DNA of 33,363 nt from an uncultured Collinsella sp. (GCA_900543615.1 UQSC01000007.1:1-33363); one strand, 5' to 3'. Numbered from the stretch's first letter, positions 23,219-31,784 are shown. Numbers and translations are program-made. Notes: a model not told the origin generated them from the letters alone.

Positions 23219-24127
23219 ATGGCCAACCTTCGCGACATTAAGAAGCGAATCTCCTCGGTTACCACGACCAAGCAGATCACGCGCACGATGGAGATGGTCT
23301 CTACGGCCAAGATTCGTCGTGCCCTCGATCGCTCCAAGCAGGCCGAGCCCTATAAGGAGGCGCTGACCGACGTCATGTTGACGGTCGCCGGCGACGCCTC
23401 CTGTTCGGGCACCGATCCCATGCTGCAGAAGCATGAGAGCGTCAAGCATGGCCTGATTGTCGTTATTGCCTCGGACCGCGGCCTTGCCGGCGGTTTCAAT
23501 ACGACGGTGGAGCGCACGGCCGAAAAGCTCGCCGCTTCTTGGGCGAACGACGGCATCGAATGCGAGATCATCGCGTGCGGGCGTAAGCCGGCCACGTATT
23601 TCCGTGACCGCGCAAACGTTGTCATGCACTTTGAGGGCAACTCCTCTGAGCCCGATTTCAATCAGGCCCGCATGATCTCCTCTCATATCTGCGATGCGTA
23701 TCGTGCCGGTGAGCTTGACCGTGTCGAGCTTGTCTACCACCACGCTAAGAACCGCGTGGATCAGGAGCTTCGCGTCGAGCATCTGTTGCCGCTCGACCCC
23801 GAGATGATCGCTATGGCCCACGGTCCGCGTAAGAACGAGACCGACGCCCCTAAGCGCATCTCGTCCACGTTCGAGTTCGTGCCCTCTCCCGAGCATGTTC
23901 TCGGCAAGCTTGTGCCGTCTTATATCCTGACGGTCATCTACCAGGCCCTGATCGATTCGGCGGCTGCCGAGCAGGGTGCACGCCGCAAGGCCATGCACTC
24001 CGCGACGGAAAACGCCACCGCGATCATCTCGACCCTTACCCGCACGTATAGTCGCGTGCGCCAGGCTTCGATCACGACCGAGATTAACGAGATCGTCGGC
24101 GGAGCCTCAGCATTGGAGGAACAGTAA
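23219..24127 (+). CDS. atpG: F1Fo ATP synthase subunit gamma
   Basis: A 302-residue central rotor shaft. The N-terminal helix 'LRDIKKRISSVTTTKQITR' followed by 'TMEMVSTAKIRRA' and the C-terminal helix 'TYSRVRQASITTEINEIVGG' form the conserved coiled coil, with a Rossmann-like middle domain ('IVVIASDRGLAGGFN'). The length of 302 is slightly above the usual ~285-295. The start lies 5 bp after atpA and the stop overlaps the atpD start (TAATG). Confidence 0.97.
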   Translation: MANLRDIKKRISSVTTTKQITRTMEMVSTAKIRRALDRSKQAEPYKEALTDVMLTVAGDASCSGTDPMLQKHESVKHGLIVVIASDRGLAGGFNTTVERTAEKLAASWANDGIECEIIACGRKPATYFRDRANVVMHFEGNSSEPDFNQARMISSHICDAYRAGELDRVELVYHHAKNRVDQELRVEHLLPLDPEMIAMAHGPRKNETDAPKRISSTFEFVPSPEHVLGKLVPSYILTVIYQALIDSAAAEQGARRKAMHSATENATAIISTLTRTYSRVRQASITTEINEIVGGASALEEQ

Positions 24128-25581
24128 TGGCTAATAACACCGTAAAGCTTGCGGTCGAGGAAGCCACCAAGAAGACGACTGCCGGTGATGGTCGCATCGT
24201 GCGAATCATCGGCCCTGTCGTCGACGTCAAGTTTGACGGCGCGGTGCCCCCGATCTACAACGCGCTCACGGTCGAGGCCGAGACCCCGATCGGTCATCTG
24301 AGCACGATCCTCGAGGTCGAGAGCCAGCTTCCGGGCGGCGTCGTCCGCACGGTCGCCATGTCCTCGACCGACGGCCTGCAGCGCGGCCTCATCGCCACCG
24401 ATACCGGTGAGCCCATGAAGATGCCCGTTGGCCCCAAGACGCTCGGCCGCATTTGGAACGTCATGGGCAAGCCCGTCGACGGCAAGCCCATGCCCGAGGT
24501 GGAGGAGTTCTACCCCATCCACCATGCAGCGCCCCGTTTCGACGAGCTCACCACCAAGACCGAGATCTTCGAGACCGGCATCAAGGCCGTCGACCTGCTC
24601 GAGCCCTACATCCGCGGCGGCAAGACAGGTCTGTTCGGCGGCGCCGGTGTCGGCAAGACCGTTCTGATCCAGGAGCTCATCAACAACCTCGCCCAGGAGC
24701 ACGGCGGCACCTCGGTGTTCACCGGCGTCGGCGAGCGTACCCGCGAGGGCACCGACCTGTTCCTCGAGATGAGCGAGTCTGGCGTTATCGACAAGACCTG
24801 CTTGGTCTATGGTCAGATGAACGAGCCGCCCGGAGCGCGTCTGCGCATCGGTCTGGCCGGCCTTACCACCGCTGAGTACTTCCGCGATCGCGGCCAGGAC
24901 GTTCTGCTGTTCATCGACAACATCTTCCGCTTCTCCCAGGCAGGTTCCGAGGTTTCCGCACTGCTGGGCCGTATGCCGTCCGCCGTTGGTTACCAGCCCA
25001 CGCTGGCAACCGAGATGGGCGACCTCCAGGAGCGCATTACCTCGACCAAGACGGGCTCCATTACCTCCGTCCAGGCTGTCTACGTCCCCGCAGACGACCT
25101 GACCGACCCGGCGCCTGCCACGACGTTTACGCACCTCGATGCCACCACGGTTCTTTCGCGTAGCATTTCGTCGCTCGGCCTGTTCCCGGCTATCGACCCG
25201 CTCGCATCTTCCTCCGACGCTCTCGATCCCTCGATTGTCGGCGAGGAGCACTACCGTGTCGCCGTCAAGGTCCAGGAGCTCCTGCAGGAGTACTCCGACC
25301 TTCAGGACATCATCGCCATTCTGGGTATGGACGAGCTGTCCGAGGAGCAGCGCCTTACGGTCAACCGTGCCCGTAAGATTCAGCAGTTCCTCTCGCAGTC
25401 CTTCCACGTCGCCGAGAAGTTCACCGGCAACCCCGGTGTCTACGTCCGCGTCGAGGATACCGTCCGCTCTTTCGCCGAGATTGTCGACGGCAAGGCCGAT
25501 GACCTGCCCGAGCAGGCTTTCCGCTATGCTTCCACGATTGAGGACGTGCGCGAGCGCGCCCGCAAGATGGGGGAGAAGTAG
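24127..25581 (+). CDS. atpD: F1Fo ATP synthase subunit beta (catalytic)
   Basis: A 484-residue catalytic subunit. Walker A GGAGVGKT is at 171-178, the catalytic Glu in 'GVGERTREG', Walker B 'DVLLFIDNIFRFSQAGSEVS', and the DELSEEQ lever 'ILGMDELSEEQR'. All hallmarks of active F-type beta are present. About 20 extra N-terminal residues precede 'GRIVRIIGPVVDV'. Start overlaps the atpG stop. Confidence 0.98.
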   Translation: MANNTVKLAVEEATKKTTAGDGRIVRIIGPVVDVKFDGAVPPIYNALTVEAETPIGHLSTILEVESQLPGGVVRTVAMSSTDGLQRGLIATDTGEPMKMPVGPKTLGRIWNVMGKPVDGKPMPEVEEFYPIHHAAPRFDELTTKTEIFETGIKAVDLLEPYIRGGKTGLFGGAGVGKTVLIQELINNLAQEHGGTSVFTGVGERTREGTDLFLEMSESGVIDKTCLVYGQMNEPPGARLRIGLAGLTTAEYFRDRGQDVLLFIDNIFRFSQAGSEVSALLGRMPSAVGYQPTLATEMGDLQERITSTKTGSITSVQAVYVPADDLTDPAPATTFTHLDATTVLSRSISSLGLFPAIDPLASSSDALDPSIVGEEHYRVAVKVQELLQEYSDLQDIIAILGMDELSEEQRLTVNRARKIQQFLSQSFHVAEKFTGNPGVYVRVEDTVRSFAEIVDGKADDLPEQAFRYASTIEDVRERARKMGEK

Positions 25582-25584
25582 GTT

Positions 25585-25977
25585 ATGCGTATCCGCATCG
25601 TGTGCCCCGTGAGCTGCGCCTATGAGGGCGACGCTGCGTTTGTGTCGATTCCGTCCACGGATGGCGAGTTTGGCGTTCTGCCTGCTCATTCCAGCGAGAT
25701 CTGCACGATCGACCGCGGTTACGTTCGCGTTTCCGATAAGGCCATGGGCACTGTCGACCACACGTTTGCCGTGGCCGGCGGCTATGCCCAGGTTGCGGAC
25801 GATGTCGTGACCGTTCTCGCCGAGCGCGCTTGCGATTTGGCGACCGTCGATGCCGACAAGCTTAAAGCTGATATTCAAGGTTTTGAAGAGAAGCTGGGTA
25901 ATTTGTCGGAGGATGATGCACGCCGCGCCTACCTCTATAATGAAATCGCATGGTGTAAGCTCAAGCTTGCCCAATAG
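25585..25977 (+). CDS. atpC: F1Fo ATP synthase subunit epsilon
   Basis: A 130-residue regulatory subunit of the rotor. The N-terminal beta-sandwich is visible ('DGEFGVLPAHSSEICTID', 'FAVAGGYAQVADDVVTVLAE'), followed by a C-terminal helical hairpin that can inhibit ATP hydrolysis. It starts 3 bp after atpD and is the last gene of the operon; a strong terminator follows at 26015-26052. Confidence 0.95.
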   Translation: MRIRIVCPVSCAYEGDAAFVSIPSTDGEFGVLPAHSSEICTIDRGYVRVSDKAMGTVDHTFAVAGGYAQVADDVVTVLAERACDLATVDADKLKADIQGFEEKLGNLSEDDARRAYLYNEIAWCKLKLAQ

Positions 25978-26014
25978 TCAAACGATTTAGCGTTCGACCA
26001 TTTGCGAACACATC

Positions 26015-26052
26015 ATGCCCGGGATGGCCCAGCCACCCCGGGCATGCTTTTT
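26015..26052 (+). terminator. Intrinsic terminator of the atp operon
   Basis: ATGCCCGGG (26015-26023) pairs with CCCGGGCAT (26037-26045) and is followed by GCTTTTT. It lies right before the murA ribosome binding site, so murA may also be reached by read-through. No separate murA promoter is evident in the 88-bp gap. Confidence 0.88.
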
Positions 26053-26065
26053 GAAAGGGTAGACC

Positions 26066-27349
26066 TTGGATATTATCCGCGTTGAGGGTGGCCACGCCAT
26101 CGGAGGCTCCGTGCCCGTTTCGGGCGCCAAGAACTCCGCGCTCAAACTCATGGCGGCAACGCTTCTGGCGCCGGGCAAGACGACGCTGCAGAACGTGCCC
26201 GATATTTCCGATGTCCACGTGATGGGCAAGGTGCTCAAAGGCATGGGCGCTACGATCGATGTTCTCGACGAACACACGCTCGAGATTGATACCTCTCAGG
26301 TCGATTCATGGGAGGCCCCCTACGAGCTCGTTGCCAAGATGCGCGCTTCCACCGCCGTCATGGGACCCCTGCTGGGCCGCTTCCATCGCGCCAAAATTGC
26401 CATGCCGGGCGGCTGCAACCTGGGTGCTCGCAAGATCGATATGCACATTCTTGGTCTTGAGGCCCTGGGCGTTGAGTTCGATACCGCCCACGGTTACATC
26501 AACGCTAATGCGCCCCAAGGTCTGCGCGGTACCACCGTCACGCTCGAGTTCGCCAGCGTCGGTGCGACCGAGAACCTCATCATGGCCTCTGTGCGCGCAC
26601 AGGGCACCACGGTTATCGATAATGCCGCCCGCGAGCCCGAGATCGTCGATCTCGCTAACATGCTCAACGAGATGGGCGCCAAGATTGTTGGCGCCGGTAC
26701 GCCCGTCGTGACTATCGAAGGCGTGGAAGAGCTCCATCCCGTTACCCATCGCGTGGTGGGCGACCGCATCGAGGCCGGTACCTTTATCGTTGCCGGTGCG
26801 TTGATGGCCGACGATCGCGGTGTCGACGTCACGGGTTTTTGCCCCATTCACTTGGGCATGGTGCTCAAGAAGATGGAGCTCATGGGTATCGACTGCGAGC
26901 GCGTCGAAGATGGCGTCCATGTGAACCGTGCCGAGCGTATCAAGCCGGTCGACATCCAGACGCTTCCGTTCCCCGGTTTCCCGACCGACATGCAGGCGCA
27001 GATTATGGTGCTCTCCGCCCTTGCCGACGGCAGTTCCGTTATTACCGAAAACATCTTCGAGAATCGCTTTATGTTTGCCTCTGAGCTGGTGCGCATGGGT
27101 GCCGACATTCGTATCGAGAGCCATCATGCCATGATTCATGGCGTTAGGGGCTTCTCGGGTGCACAGGTTACCTCGCCCGATCTGCGTGGCGGAGCGGCCC
27201 TCGTCGTAGCGGGCTTGATCGCCGACGGGACGACCGAGGTTTCGGCCATCCATCACATCAAGCGCGGCTACGAGCAGTTTGTCGAAAAGCTGCAGGCGCT
27301 CGGCGCGCATGTCGAGCATGCTTCCGTCCCCGATCCCGTCATCTACTAA
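26066..27349 (+). CDS. murA: UDP-N-acetylglucosamine 1-carboxyvinyltransferase
   Basis: A 427-residue cytoplasmic enzyme that moves enolpyruvate from PEP to UDP-GlcNAc, the first committed step of peptidoglycan synthesis. 'VSGAKNSALKLMAA' (18-31) carries the substrate-binding Lys-Asn pair. 'AMPGGCNLGARKIDMH' holds the catalytic Cys117, the fosfomycin target; it is Cys, not the Asp of resistant homologues. 'PGFPTDMQAQ' and 'LRGGAALVVAGL' are typical C-terminal segments. The start is TTG at 26066, with GAAAGGG upstream and the protein beginning exactly where the family does. It lies 6-12 bp before the LCP gene, suggesting an envelope operon. Confidence 0.97.
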   Translation: MDIIRVEGGHAIGGSVPVSGAKNSALKLMAATLLAPGKTTLQNVPDISDVHVMGKVLKGMGATIDVLDEHTLEIDTSQVDSWEAPYELVAKMRASTAVMGPLLGRFHRAKIAMPGGCNLGARKIDMHILGLEALGVEFDTAHGYINANAPQGLRGTTVTLEFASVGATENLIMASVRAQGTTVIDNAAREPEIVDLANMLNEMGAKIVGAGTPVVTIEGVEELHPVTHRVVGDRIEAGTFIVAGALMADDRGVDVTGFCPIHLGMVLKKMELMGIDCERVEDGVHVNRAERIKPVDIQTLPFPGFPTDMQAQIMVLSALADGSSVITENIFENRFMFASELVRMGADIRIESHHAMIHGVRGFSGAQVTSPDLRGGAALVVAGLIADGTTEVSAIHHIKRGYEQFVEKLQALGAHVEHASVPDPVIY

Positions 27350-27361
27350 TACAGGTTGCCT

Positions 27362-28597
27362 ATGTTTAATAAAAAGCCCCTCGCGGATACCACCGCCCGA
27401 AGACCCTCAACTGGTGCGCAGGCCAAGATCTACAGTCGCGATAACGTGGCTCGCTATTCCGAGCGCGCTCGTCAACGTCGTCGTAGCCACACGATTCGTC
27501 ACGTCGCGCTCATTGTCGTGCTTGGTGTGCTGCTGAGTGCCACTACCGCTGCAGGCCTGTGGTTTGCCACCATTATGGGCAAGCTCGGCGATTCTAATGT
27601 CATTACCGATAATCTGCGTCGGGTTCTGGTTGACACCGATGAGGCAAAGGATCCGTTCTACGTGCTGCTTCTTGGCACCGACGGCCGTCCGGGCGAGGAT
27701 ACGTATCGTGCCGACTCGATTATCCTGGCACGCATCGACCCCACGCAAAAGCAGGCGACGCTCATTTCCGTTCCGCGCGACACCAAGGTCGAGTACAAGG
27801 GCGAGACCATGAAGATCAACGCCTGCCATACCGTTGGCGGCGCCGAGGCCATGGTCGAGGCGGTCAACGAGCTGTGCGGTGTTCAGATTTCCCACTATGC
27901 CGAGGTCAGCTTCGACGGTATGCAGGCGCTGATTGATTCGGTTGGCGGTATCGACATTAACGCAACCGATGATGTTGACGACCCCGAGCACCTGGATATT
28001 AAGATTACCGCTGGTCAGCAGCATATGGACGGCGCCACCGCCCTTACCTATGCCCGCTGCCGCTACACCTATGCCGACGGCGATTACACGCGCATGCGCC
28101 ACCAGCGTCAGGTGCTTGGCGCCCTTGCAAACCAGATTCTCAATAACTTCGATGCCACGAAGATCTTTGGCCTGGTTAATTCGCTGTCCGATATGCTCGT
28201 AACCGATATGAGCGTTCAGGATATCGTGGCTACGGTCAACGCCATGCGCGGTATGGATGTCGACGGTATCTACTCGGCCAACCTGCCCTCGTACGCCGAC
28301 GACAGCACCATGATCGACGGTGTGAGCTACGTCTTTGTCTACGAGGACGAGCTCAAGGAAATGATGGAGCGCGTCGATGCCGGCAAGGATCCCAAGGGTC
28401 CCAACACCATGGGTCTTTCCGACGGTTCCAGCTCTACGATCGGCGACCTGAACAACAACACGTCTGACGACTACGCAAACGGTACCGCAACCTCATCGGT
28501 CAGCTCTGACGATTCCGATGACTCAAGCGATTCGAGTGATTCGGGCTACTACGAAGAGCCCACCGGCGACGGCAACGGCTACGAAGCCAACTACTAG
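27362..28597 (+). CDS. LCP-family (LytR-CpsA-Psr) cell-wall polymer ligase
   Basis: A 411-residue membrane-anchored phosphotransferase that joins lipid-linked teichoic-acid-like or capsular polymers to peptidoglycan. A basic cytoplasmic N-terminus (RYSERARQRRRSH) precedes one membrane helix at about 47-69. The extracellular LCP domain shows 'VLLLGTDGRPGEDTYRADSI' with the conserved Asp and Arg, 'ISVPRDTKV', 'FDGMQALIDSVGGIDI', and 'ALTYARCRYTYADGDYTRMRHQR' (long segment, key Arg residues). After about 350 a Ser/Asp/Asn-rich tail extends to a Tyr/Glu-rich end with no domain. The ATG at 27362 has AGG six bases upstream; a TTG two codons earlier is the alternative. It follows murA by 12 bp. Confidence 0.92.
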   Translation: MFNKKPLADTTARRPSTGAQAKIYSRDNVARYSERARQRRRSHTIRHVALIVVLGVLLSATTAAGLWFATIMGKLGDSNVITDNLRRVLVDTDEAKDPFYVLLLGTDGRPGEDTYRADSIILARIDPTQKQATLISVPRDTKVEYKGETMKINACHTVGGAEAMVEAVNELCGVQISHYAEVSFDGMQALIDSVGGIDINATDDVDDPEHLDIKITAGQQHMDGATALTYARCRYTYADGDYTRMRHQRQVLGALANQILNNFDATKIFGLVNSLSDMLVTDMSVQDIVATVNAMRGMDVDGIYSANLPSYADDSTMIDGVSYVFVYEDELKEMMERVDAGKDPKGPNTMGLSDGSSSTIGDLNNNTSDDYANGTATSSVSSDDSDDSSDSSDSGYYEEPTGDGNGYEANY

Positions 28598-28598
28598 A

Positions 28599-28626
28599 GT
28601 TACGCGGTTTTACCAAACCGCGTAAC
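28599..28626. repeat. GTTACGCGGTTT hairpin directly after the LCP gene
   Basis: Perfect 12-bp arms (28599-28610 and 28615-28626), loop TACC, beginning one base after the stop codon. It is the same sequence as 12961-12988 after prfA, including the position relative to the stop. Confidence 0.9.
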
Positions 28627-28627
28627 C

Positions 28628-28830
28628 AGTTGACGCTGCAAACCCGCCCGAGCGGCAATCTGCCTTTCAACTTCGGCGGCATGATCAAAAGATCAATGCC
28701 ACCTCGTTTCAAGGCACCTTGCTCGCTCTGGCGGGTTTTCGCTGTCCGCGCCAAAACATCGGCGTTGCCGGAACACTTGGCACTTGGGGACGTTCCTTTT
28801 GTGCCGGCAGTTTGGGACACTCCTTGCGTT
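28628..28830. repeat. Composite intergenic repeat, diverged copy
   Basis: Same module order as after prfA: a GACGCTGC segment, a hairpin centred on GGCATGATC-AAAA-GATCAATGCC with outer TGCCTT/AAGGCA pairing (28661-28716), 'TTGCTCGCTCTGG', then 'GCCAAAACATCGGCGTTGCC' (about 28750), and last the GGCACTTGGGGACGTTCC module shared with 93-150. The hairpin sequence differs from 7046 and 13031 but its structure is kept. No gene is seen in this gap. Confidence 0.7.
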
Positions 28831-28872
28831 AATAGGCTGGCGCGCGTCAACCTGTTCTCATTGCAGCAAAAA

Positions 28873-28914
28873 AATTGCCCCGTTCTTGGTTGAGGACGGG
28901 GCAATTCGTCTTTT
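28873..28914. terminator. Bidirectional intrinsic terminator between LCP and pepT
   Basis: AATTGCCCCGT (28873-28883) pairs with ACGGGGCAATT (28896-28906). An A7 tract lies before it and CGTCTTTT after it, so it can end both the plus-strand LCP transcript and the minus-strand pepT transcript. Confidence 0.85.
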
Positions 28915-28932
28915 GGACTTGTGCAGCCAGGC

Positions 28933-30180
28933 TTATGAAAAGCGGGCGACGAGCTCCTGGAGCACGTCGGTCATCTTGACGAGCGAACTGACCGGGACGA
29001 ACTCGTTGACGCCGTGGTAGCAATAGCCGCCGGTGGAAAGGTTGGGGCAGGGCAGACCGCGGAACGACAGCTGGGCGCCGTCGGTGCCGCCACGAATCGG
29101 CAGCACTTGGGGCTCAACGCCGCAGGCAAGGTAGGCTTCCTTGGCAACATCAATAAGCTCGGGATAGTCACGAACGATCTCGGCCATATTTCGATACTGC
29201 TGCTTAATCTCGACCGTCACGCGCTCCTCACCCAGACGCTGGTTGAGCATCGAGGCGGCGGCATCAATAAGGTCGAGTTTCTGCTGGAACTTGGCGGCGT
29301 CATGGTCGCGGACGATATAGCGCGCTGTGGCGTGATCGACGGTCGCAGATACACCCTCAAGGTGATAAAAGCCCTCGTAGCCTTCCGTATACTCCGGGCG
29401 CTGCGCGTAGGGGAGCAACGCGTTGAAGTCGCAGAACAGATTGCCTGCGTTGACCATACGACCCTTAGCGTCGCCCGGGTGGATGGACTGGCCCTCAAAG
29501 CGGACGGTCGCCTCGGCGGCGTTAAAGCACTCCCACTCCAGCTCGCCGATGGGGCCGCCGTCGACCGTGTAGGCGTACTTGCAGCCAAAGGTAGCGATAT
29601 CCAACAGCTCGGCTCCGTGGCCGATTTCCTCGTCAGGGCAGAAGCAAATGCCGAGTGTGGGATGGGGCAGAGAAGGGTCCTGAGCGATACGCGCGACAAG
29701 CGACATGATCTCGGCGACGCCTGCCTTGTCGTCCGCGCCCAGCAGCGTGGTGCCATCGCTGCAGACCAGGTCCTCACACGCGAGGTCGTTCAGGGCGGGA
29801 AGCTTGGCGGTACTCATGGCAACGGGTTTACCGTCAACCGTGCCGCAGACCAGGTCGCCGCCTTCGTAGTGCACGATGTGCGGCTTCACGCCGGCGCCCG
29901 GTGCAACTTCGGTGGTGTCGAGATGGGCGATCAGGCCCAGGGCGGGCTTGTCCTCAGCGCCCGCACTTGCTGGGATATGCGCGCAGACATAGGCGTGCTC
30001 GGTCACGTGGGCATCTTCCGCACCAAGCTCGCGCAGTTCTTCAGCCAGTACGTTGGCAAGGTCAAACTGAACGGCGCTCGAGGGTACCTGGTCGCAGTTT
30101 GCATCCTCGGACTGCGTGTTGATCTGGACGTAGCGCAAAAAGCGCTCGAGGACATCGGGGCTCGTGGTGGTGTTTTCCAT
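28933..30180 (-). CDS. pepT: Peptidase T (tripeptide aminopeptidase)
   Basis: A 415-residue M20B zinc aminopeptidase that removes the N-terminal residue from tripeptides in the cytoplasm. Motifs: 'LIAHLDTTEVAPG' (His86, Asp88), 'LLGADDKAGVAEI' (bridging Asp150), 'CPDEEIGHGAEL' (catalytic Glu184, metal Glu185), 'TVDGGPIGELEWECFNAA', 'GQSIHPGDAKGRMVNA', and the C-terminal 'IRGGTDGAQLSFRGLP' with 'YHGVNEF' supplying the last His. Length agrees with PepT. The start is the ATG complementary to 30178-30180, with GGAG 8 bases upstream; the frame continues 32 codons into the shared promoter region without support. It is divergent from the DtxR-like gene. Confidence 0.95.
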   Translation of the reverse strand: MENTTTSPDVLERFLRYVQINTQSEDANCDQVPSSAVQFDLANVLAEELRELGAEDAHVTEHAYVCAHIPASAGAEDKPALGLIAHLDTTEVAPGAGVKPHIVHYEGGDLVCGTVDGKPVAMSTAKLPALNDLACEDLVCSDGTTLLGADDKAGVAEIMSLVARIAQDPSLPHPTLGICFCPDEEIGHGAELLDIATFGCKYAYTVDGGPIGELEWECFNAAEATVRFEGQSIHPGDAKGRMVNAGNLFCDFNALLPYAQRPEYTEGYEGFYHLEGVSATVDHATARYIVRDHDAAKFQQKLDLIDAAASMLNQRLGEERVTVEIKQQYRNMAEIVRDYPELIDVAKEAYLACGVEPQVLPIRGGTDGAQLSFRGLPCPNLSTGGYCYHGVNEFVPVSSLVKMTDVLQELVARFS

Positions 30181-30228
30181 AAAGACCGCTCCAATCTTGG
30201 TCGTCGTGTGCAACAAGAACTCTAGCAC

Positions 30229-30246
30229 GGTATGCCACGGCATACC
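30229..30246. promoter_or_regulatory. 18-bp palindrome in the divergent pepT/DtxR-like promoter region
   Basis: GGTATGCCACGGCATACC, perfect 8-2-8 symmetry. A plausible plus-strand -10 is TAGAAT (30264-30269), and on the minus strand a TAGAGT lies beside it, so binding here could control both genes. Length and symmetry suit a DtxR/MntR-family dimer; that this regulator binds here is inference. Confidence 0.6.
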
Positions 30247-30300
30247 ACGACGCTTGGATGGGGTAGAATCAGCCATTGAATGCAGAAGGGACGGAAGATC

Positions 30301-30723
30301 ATGGATACGACAAATAGCTCGCGCGAACTACATCTGACGGTGGCGAACGAAGACTACTTGGAGTGCATGGTTCGCATTGAAAGCGAAGAGGGGGAAACCA
30401 ACGGCGTGCGATCGGTCGACATCGCGCAGCGCCTTGGCGTCTCCAAGGCATCGGTCAATAAAGCGGTTTCGGCGCTCAAGGCATCCGAACTTGTCGAGCA
30501 ATCGCACTACGGCAAGGTAGTCCTGACCGATCGCGGCCGCGAGGTTGGTACGGCTATCTGGTACCGTCATCGCCTCATCCGCACGTTTTTGGTTCAGGAG
30601 CTCGGTGTCGAATTTGAGCGAGCCGATTCCGAGGCCTGCATGATGGAGCATGCGCTATCCGAGGACACGATGAGCCGCTGGCTCGCCTATCTCGAAAAGC
30701 AGGGAATCAGCGTCGAGGAATAG
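30301..30723 (+). CDS. DtxR/MntR-family metal-dependent transcriptional regulator
   Basis: A 140-residue dimeric repressor expected to bind DNA when loaded with iron or manganese. 'NEDYLECMVRIE' begins helix 1. The winged helix is 'SVDIAQRLGVSKASVNKAVS', and 'VVLTDRGREVG' forms the wing. The dimerisation domain has 'WYRHRLIRTFL' and 'EACMMEHALSEDTM'. There is no C-terminal SH3 domain, as in MntR. Candidate ligands are Asp18, Glu21, His90, Cys113, Glu116 and His117. Asp18/Glu21 follow the manganese-type MntR pattern, while Cys113 matches the cysteine of iron-type DtxR/IdeR. The ATG at 30301 has GGACGGAAG upstream. It lies 10 bp before the homocysteine methyltransferase gene and probably shares its transcript. 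Confidence 0.9.
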   Translation: MDTTNSSRELHLTVANEDYLECMVRIESEEGETNGVRSVDIAQRLGVSKASVNKAVSALKASELVEQSHYGKVVLTDRGREVGTAIWYRHRLIRTFLVQELGVEFERADSEACMMEHALSEDTMSRWLAYLEKQGISVEE

Positions 30724-30733
30724 CGGGATATAT

Positions 30734-31627
30734 ATGGATACGAGTTATTACAACCGCTTTGGTGCCGAGGAACTTACGCGCCGCTTGTCGAGCGAGACCT
30801 TGTTGGCGCAGGGCCCCATGGGCAGTGTTCTGTTGAGTGAGTACGATGCCGCCGACATTCCACCGGCGTTTTGGAATCTGGCAGAGCCGCAGACCGTTTC
30901 TCGTATCCATCGCTTGTATGTCGCCGCCGGCGCACAGGTGCTCATTACCAACACCTTTCAGGCATCGAGCTATGCCCTCAAGCACGACCAGATTGCGCCG
31001 TCCGTGGCGGAGGTCAATCGCGGGGCCGTCGACGATGCCCGCCAGGCGCACCCTCAGCTGCTGCTAGGCTCGATGGGCCCGATCGGTATTGAGTGGTTTG
31101 CCGAGGACTCTGCCGAGTATCGTGAAATCCGAGGCATTGCGCGCGAACAGGCGCACGCCTTGCTCAATGCCGGCGTTGACGGTCTGCTGATCGAGACGGT
31201 GACGTCTATCCGTAATTTGCAGCCCATACTTGCCGGCGCTCGAGATGCCGCCGACGGCATGCCTGTTCTGGTGAGTTTTGTCGTTGACGATAAAGGCGAC
31301 CTGTTGGGCGATGGCCTCAACATCGAGGCAGCCGTTTTGTACGCCGAAAAACACGGCGCAAACTCGGTTGGTGTTAATTGCTGTTCGCTTGCGGCCGCGA
31401 ACACGGCGGTGCCCAGGATGGTTGCATCGGCGACTACTCCCGTCACGGTGCGTCCCAACGTAGGCGATCCGGTCCAGACTCAGGATGGCCCCGTATGGCA
31501 CGAGAACCCCGAAGCTTTCGCGCACGCATGCATCGAATGGAGACATGCCGGTGCCGCAATGGTGGGCAGTTGCTGTGGAACCACGGCAATCACTACGGCC
31601 GCGATGGCCGAGGCGCTCGATATATAA
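30734..31627 (+). CDS. Homocysteine S-methyltransferase family protein
   Basis: A 297-residue zinc-dependent TIM-barrel methyltransferase domain, similar in extent to the N-terminal module of MetH or to MmuM/BHMT enzymes. 'AQGPMGSVL' begins the barrel; 'TNTFQASSYAL' and 'GSMGPIG' follow. The zinc cysteines appear as 'VGVNCCSLAA' (about 212-221) and 'VGSCCGTT' (about 276-283). No cobalamin-binding or methyltetrahydrofolate domain is fused. The methyl donor (S-methylmethionine, a betaine, or a corrinoid partner encoded elsewhere) cannot be told. It lies 10 bp after the DtxR-like gene; the ATG at 30734 has only a weak site (GCGGGA), consistent with coupling. A terminator follows. Confidence 0.87.
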   Translation: MDTSYYNRFGAEELTRRLSSETLLAQGPMGSVLLSEYDAADIPPAFWNLAEPQTVSRIHRLYVAAGAQVLITNTFQASSYALKHDQIAPSVAEVNRGAVDDARQAHPQLLLGSMGPIGIEWFAEDSAEYREIRGIAREQAHALLNAGVDGLLIETVTSIRNLQPILAGARDAADGMPVLVSFVVDDKGDLLGDGLNIEAAVLYAEKHGANSVGVNCCSLAAANTAVPRMVASATTPVTVRPNVGDPVQTQDGPVWHENPEAFAHACIEWRHAGAAMVGSCCGTTAITTAAMAEALDI

Positions 31628-31631
31628 AGGG

Positions 31632-31661
31632 CAAAACCGCTCCATACGAGGCGTTTTTTTA
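31632..31661 (+). terminator. Intrinsic terminator after the homocysteine methyltransferase gene
   Basis: AAAACCGCTC, a CATAC loop, then GAGGCGTTTT: an imperfect stem with two bulges, followed by a run of T (TTTTTTT). It lies a few bases after the stop codon. Confidence 0.75.
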
Positions 31662-31784
31662 TTGCTTGCATGTCCTCGGCAGCATTTGCCCAAATGGTGA
31701 ATGCTGGTGCCGGCAGGTTGCCGAGTGCATGTTGCGGGTATACCCCATGCGTACCATGATCCAAACACTGTGAGGTGTCTGCGC

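Noticed and set aside
23938..25974. 678-codon minus-strand open frame across atpG, atpD and atpC
   Set aside because: Antisense to three clearly coding ATP synthase genes; open only because of GC-rich codon bias.
29014..30225. 403-codon plus-strand open frame across pepT
   Set aside because: Antisense shadow of pepT, which has complete M20B motifs on the minus strand.
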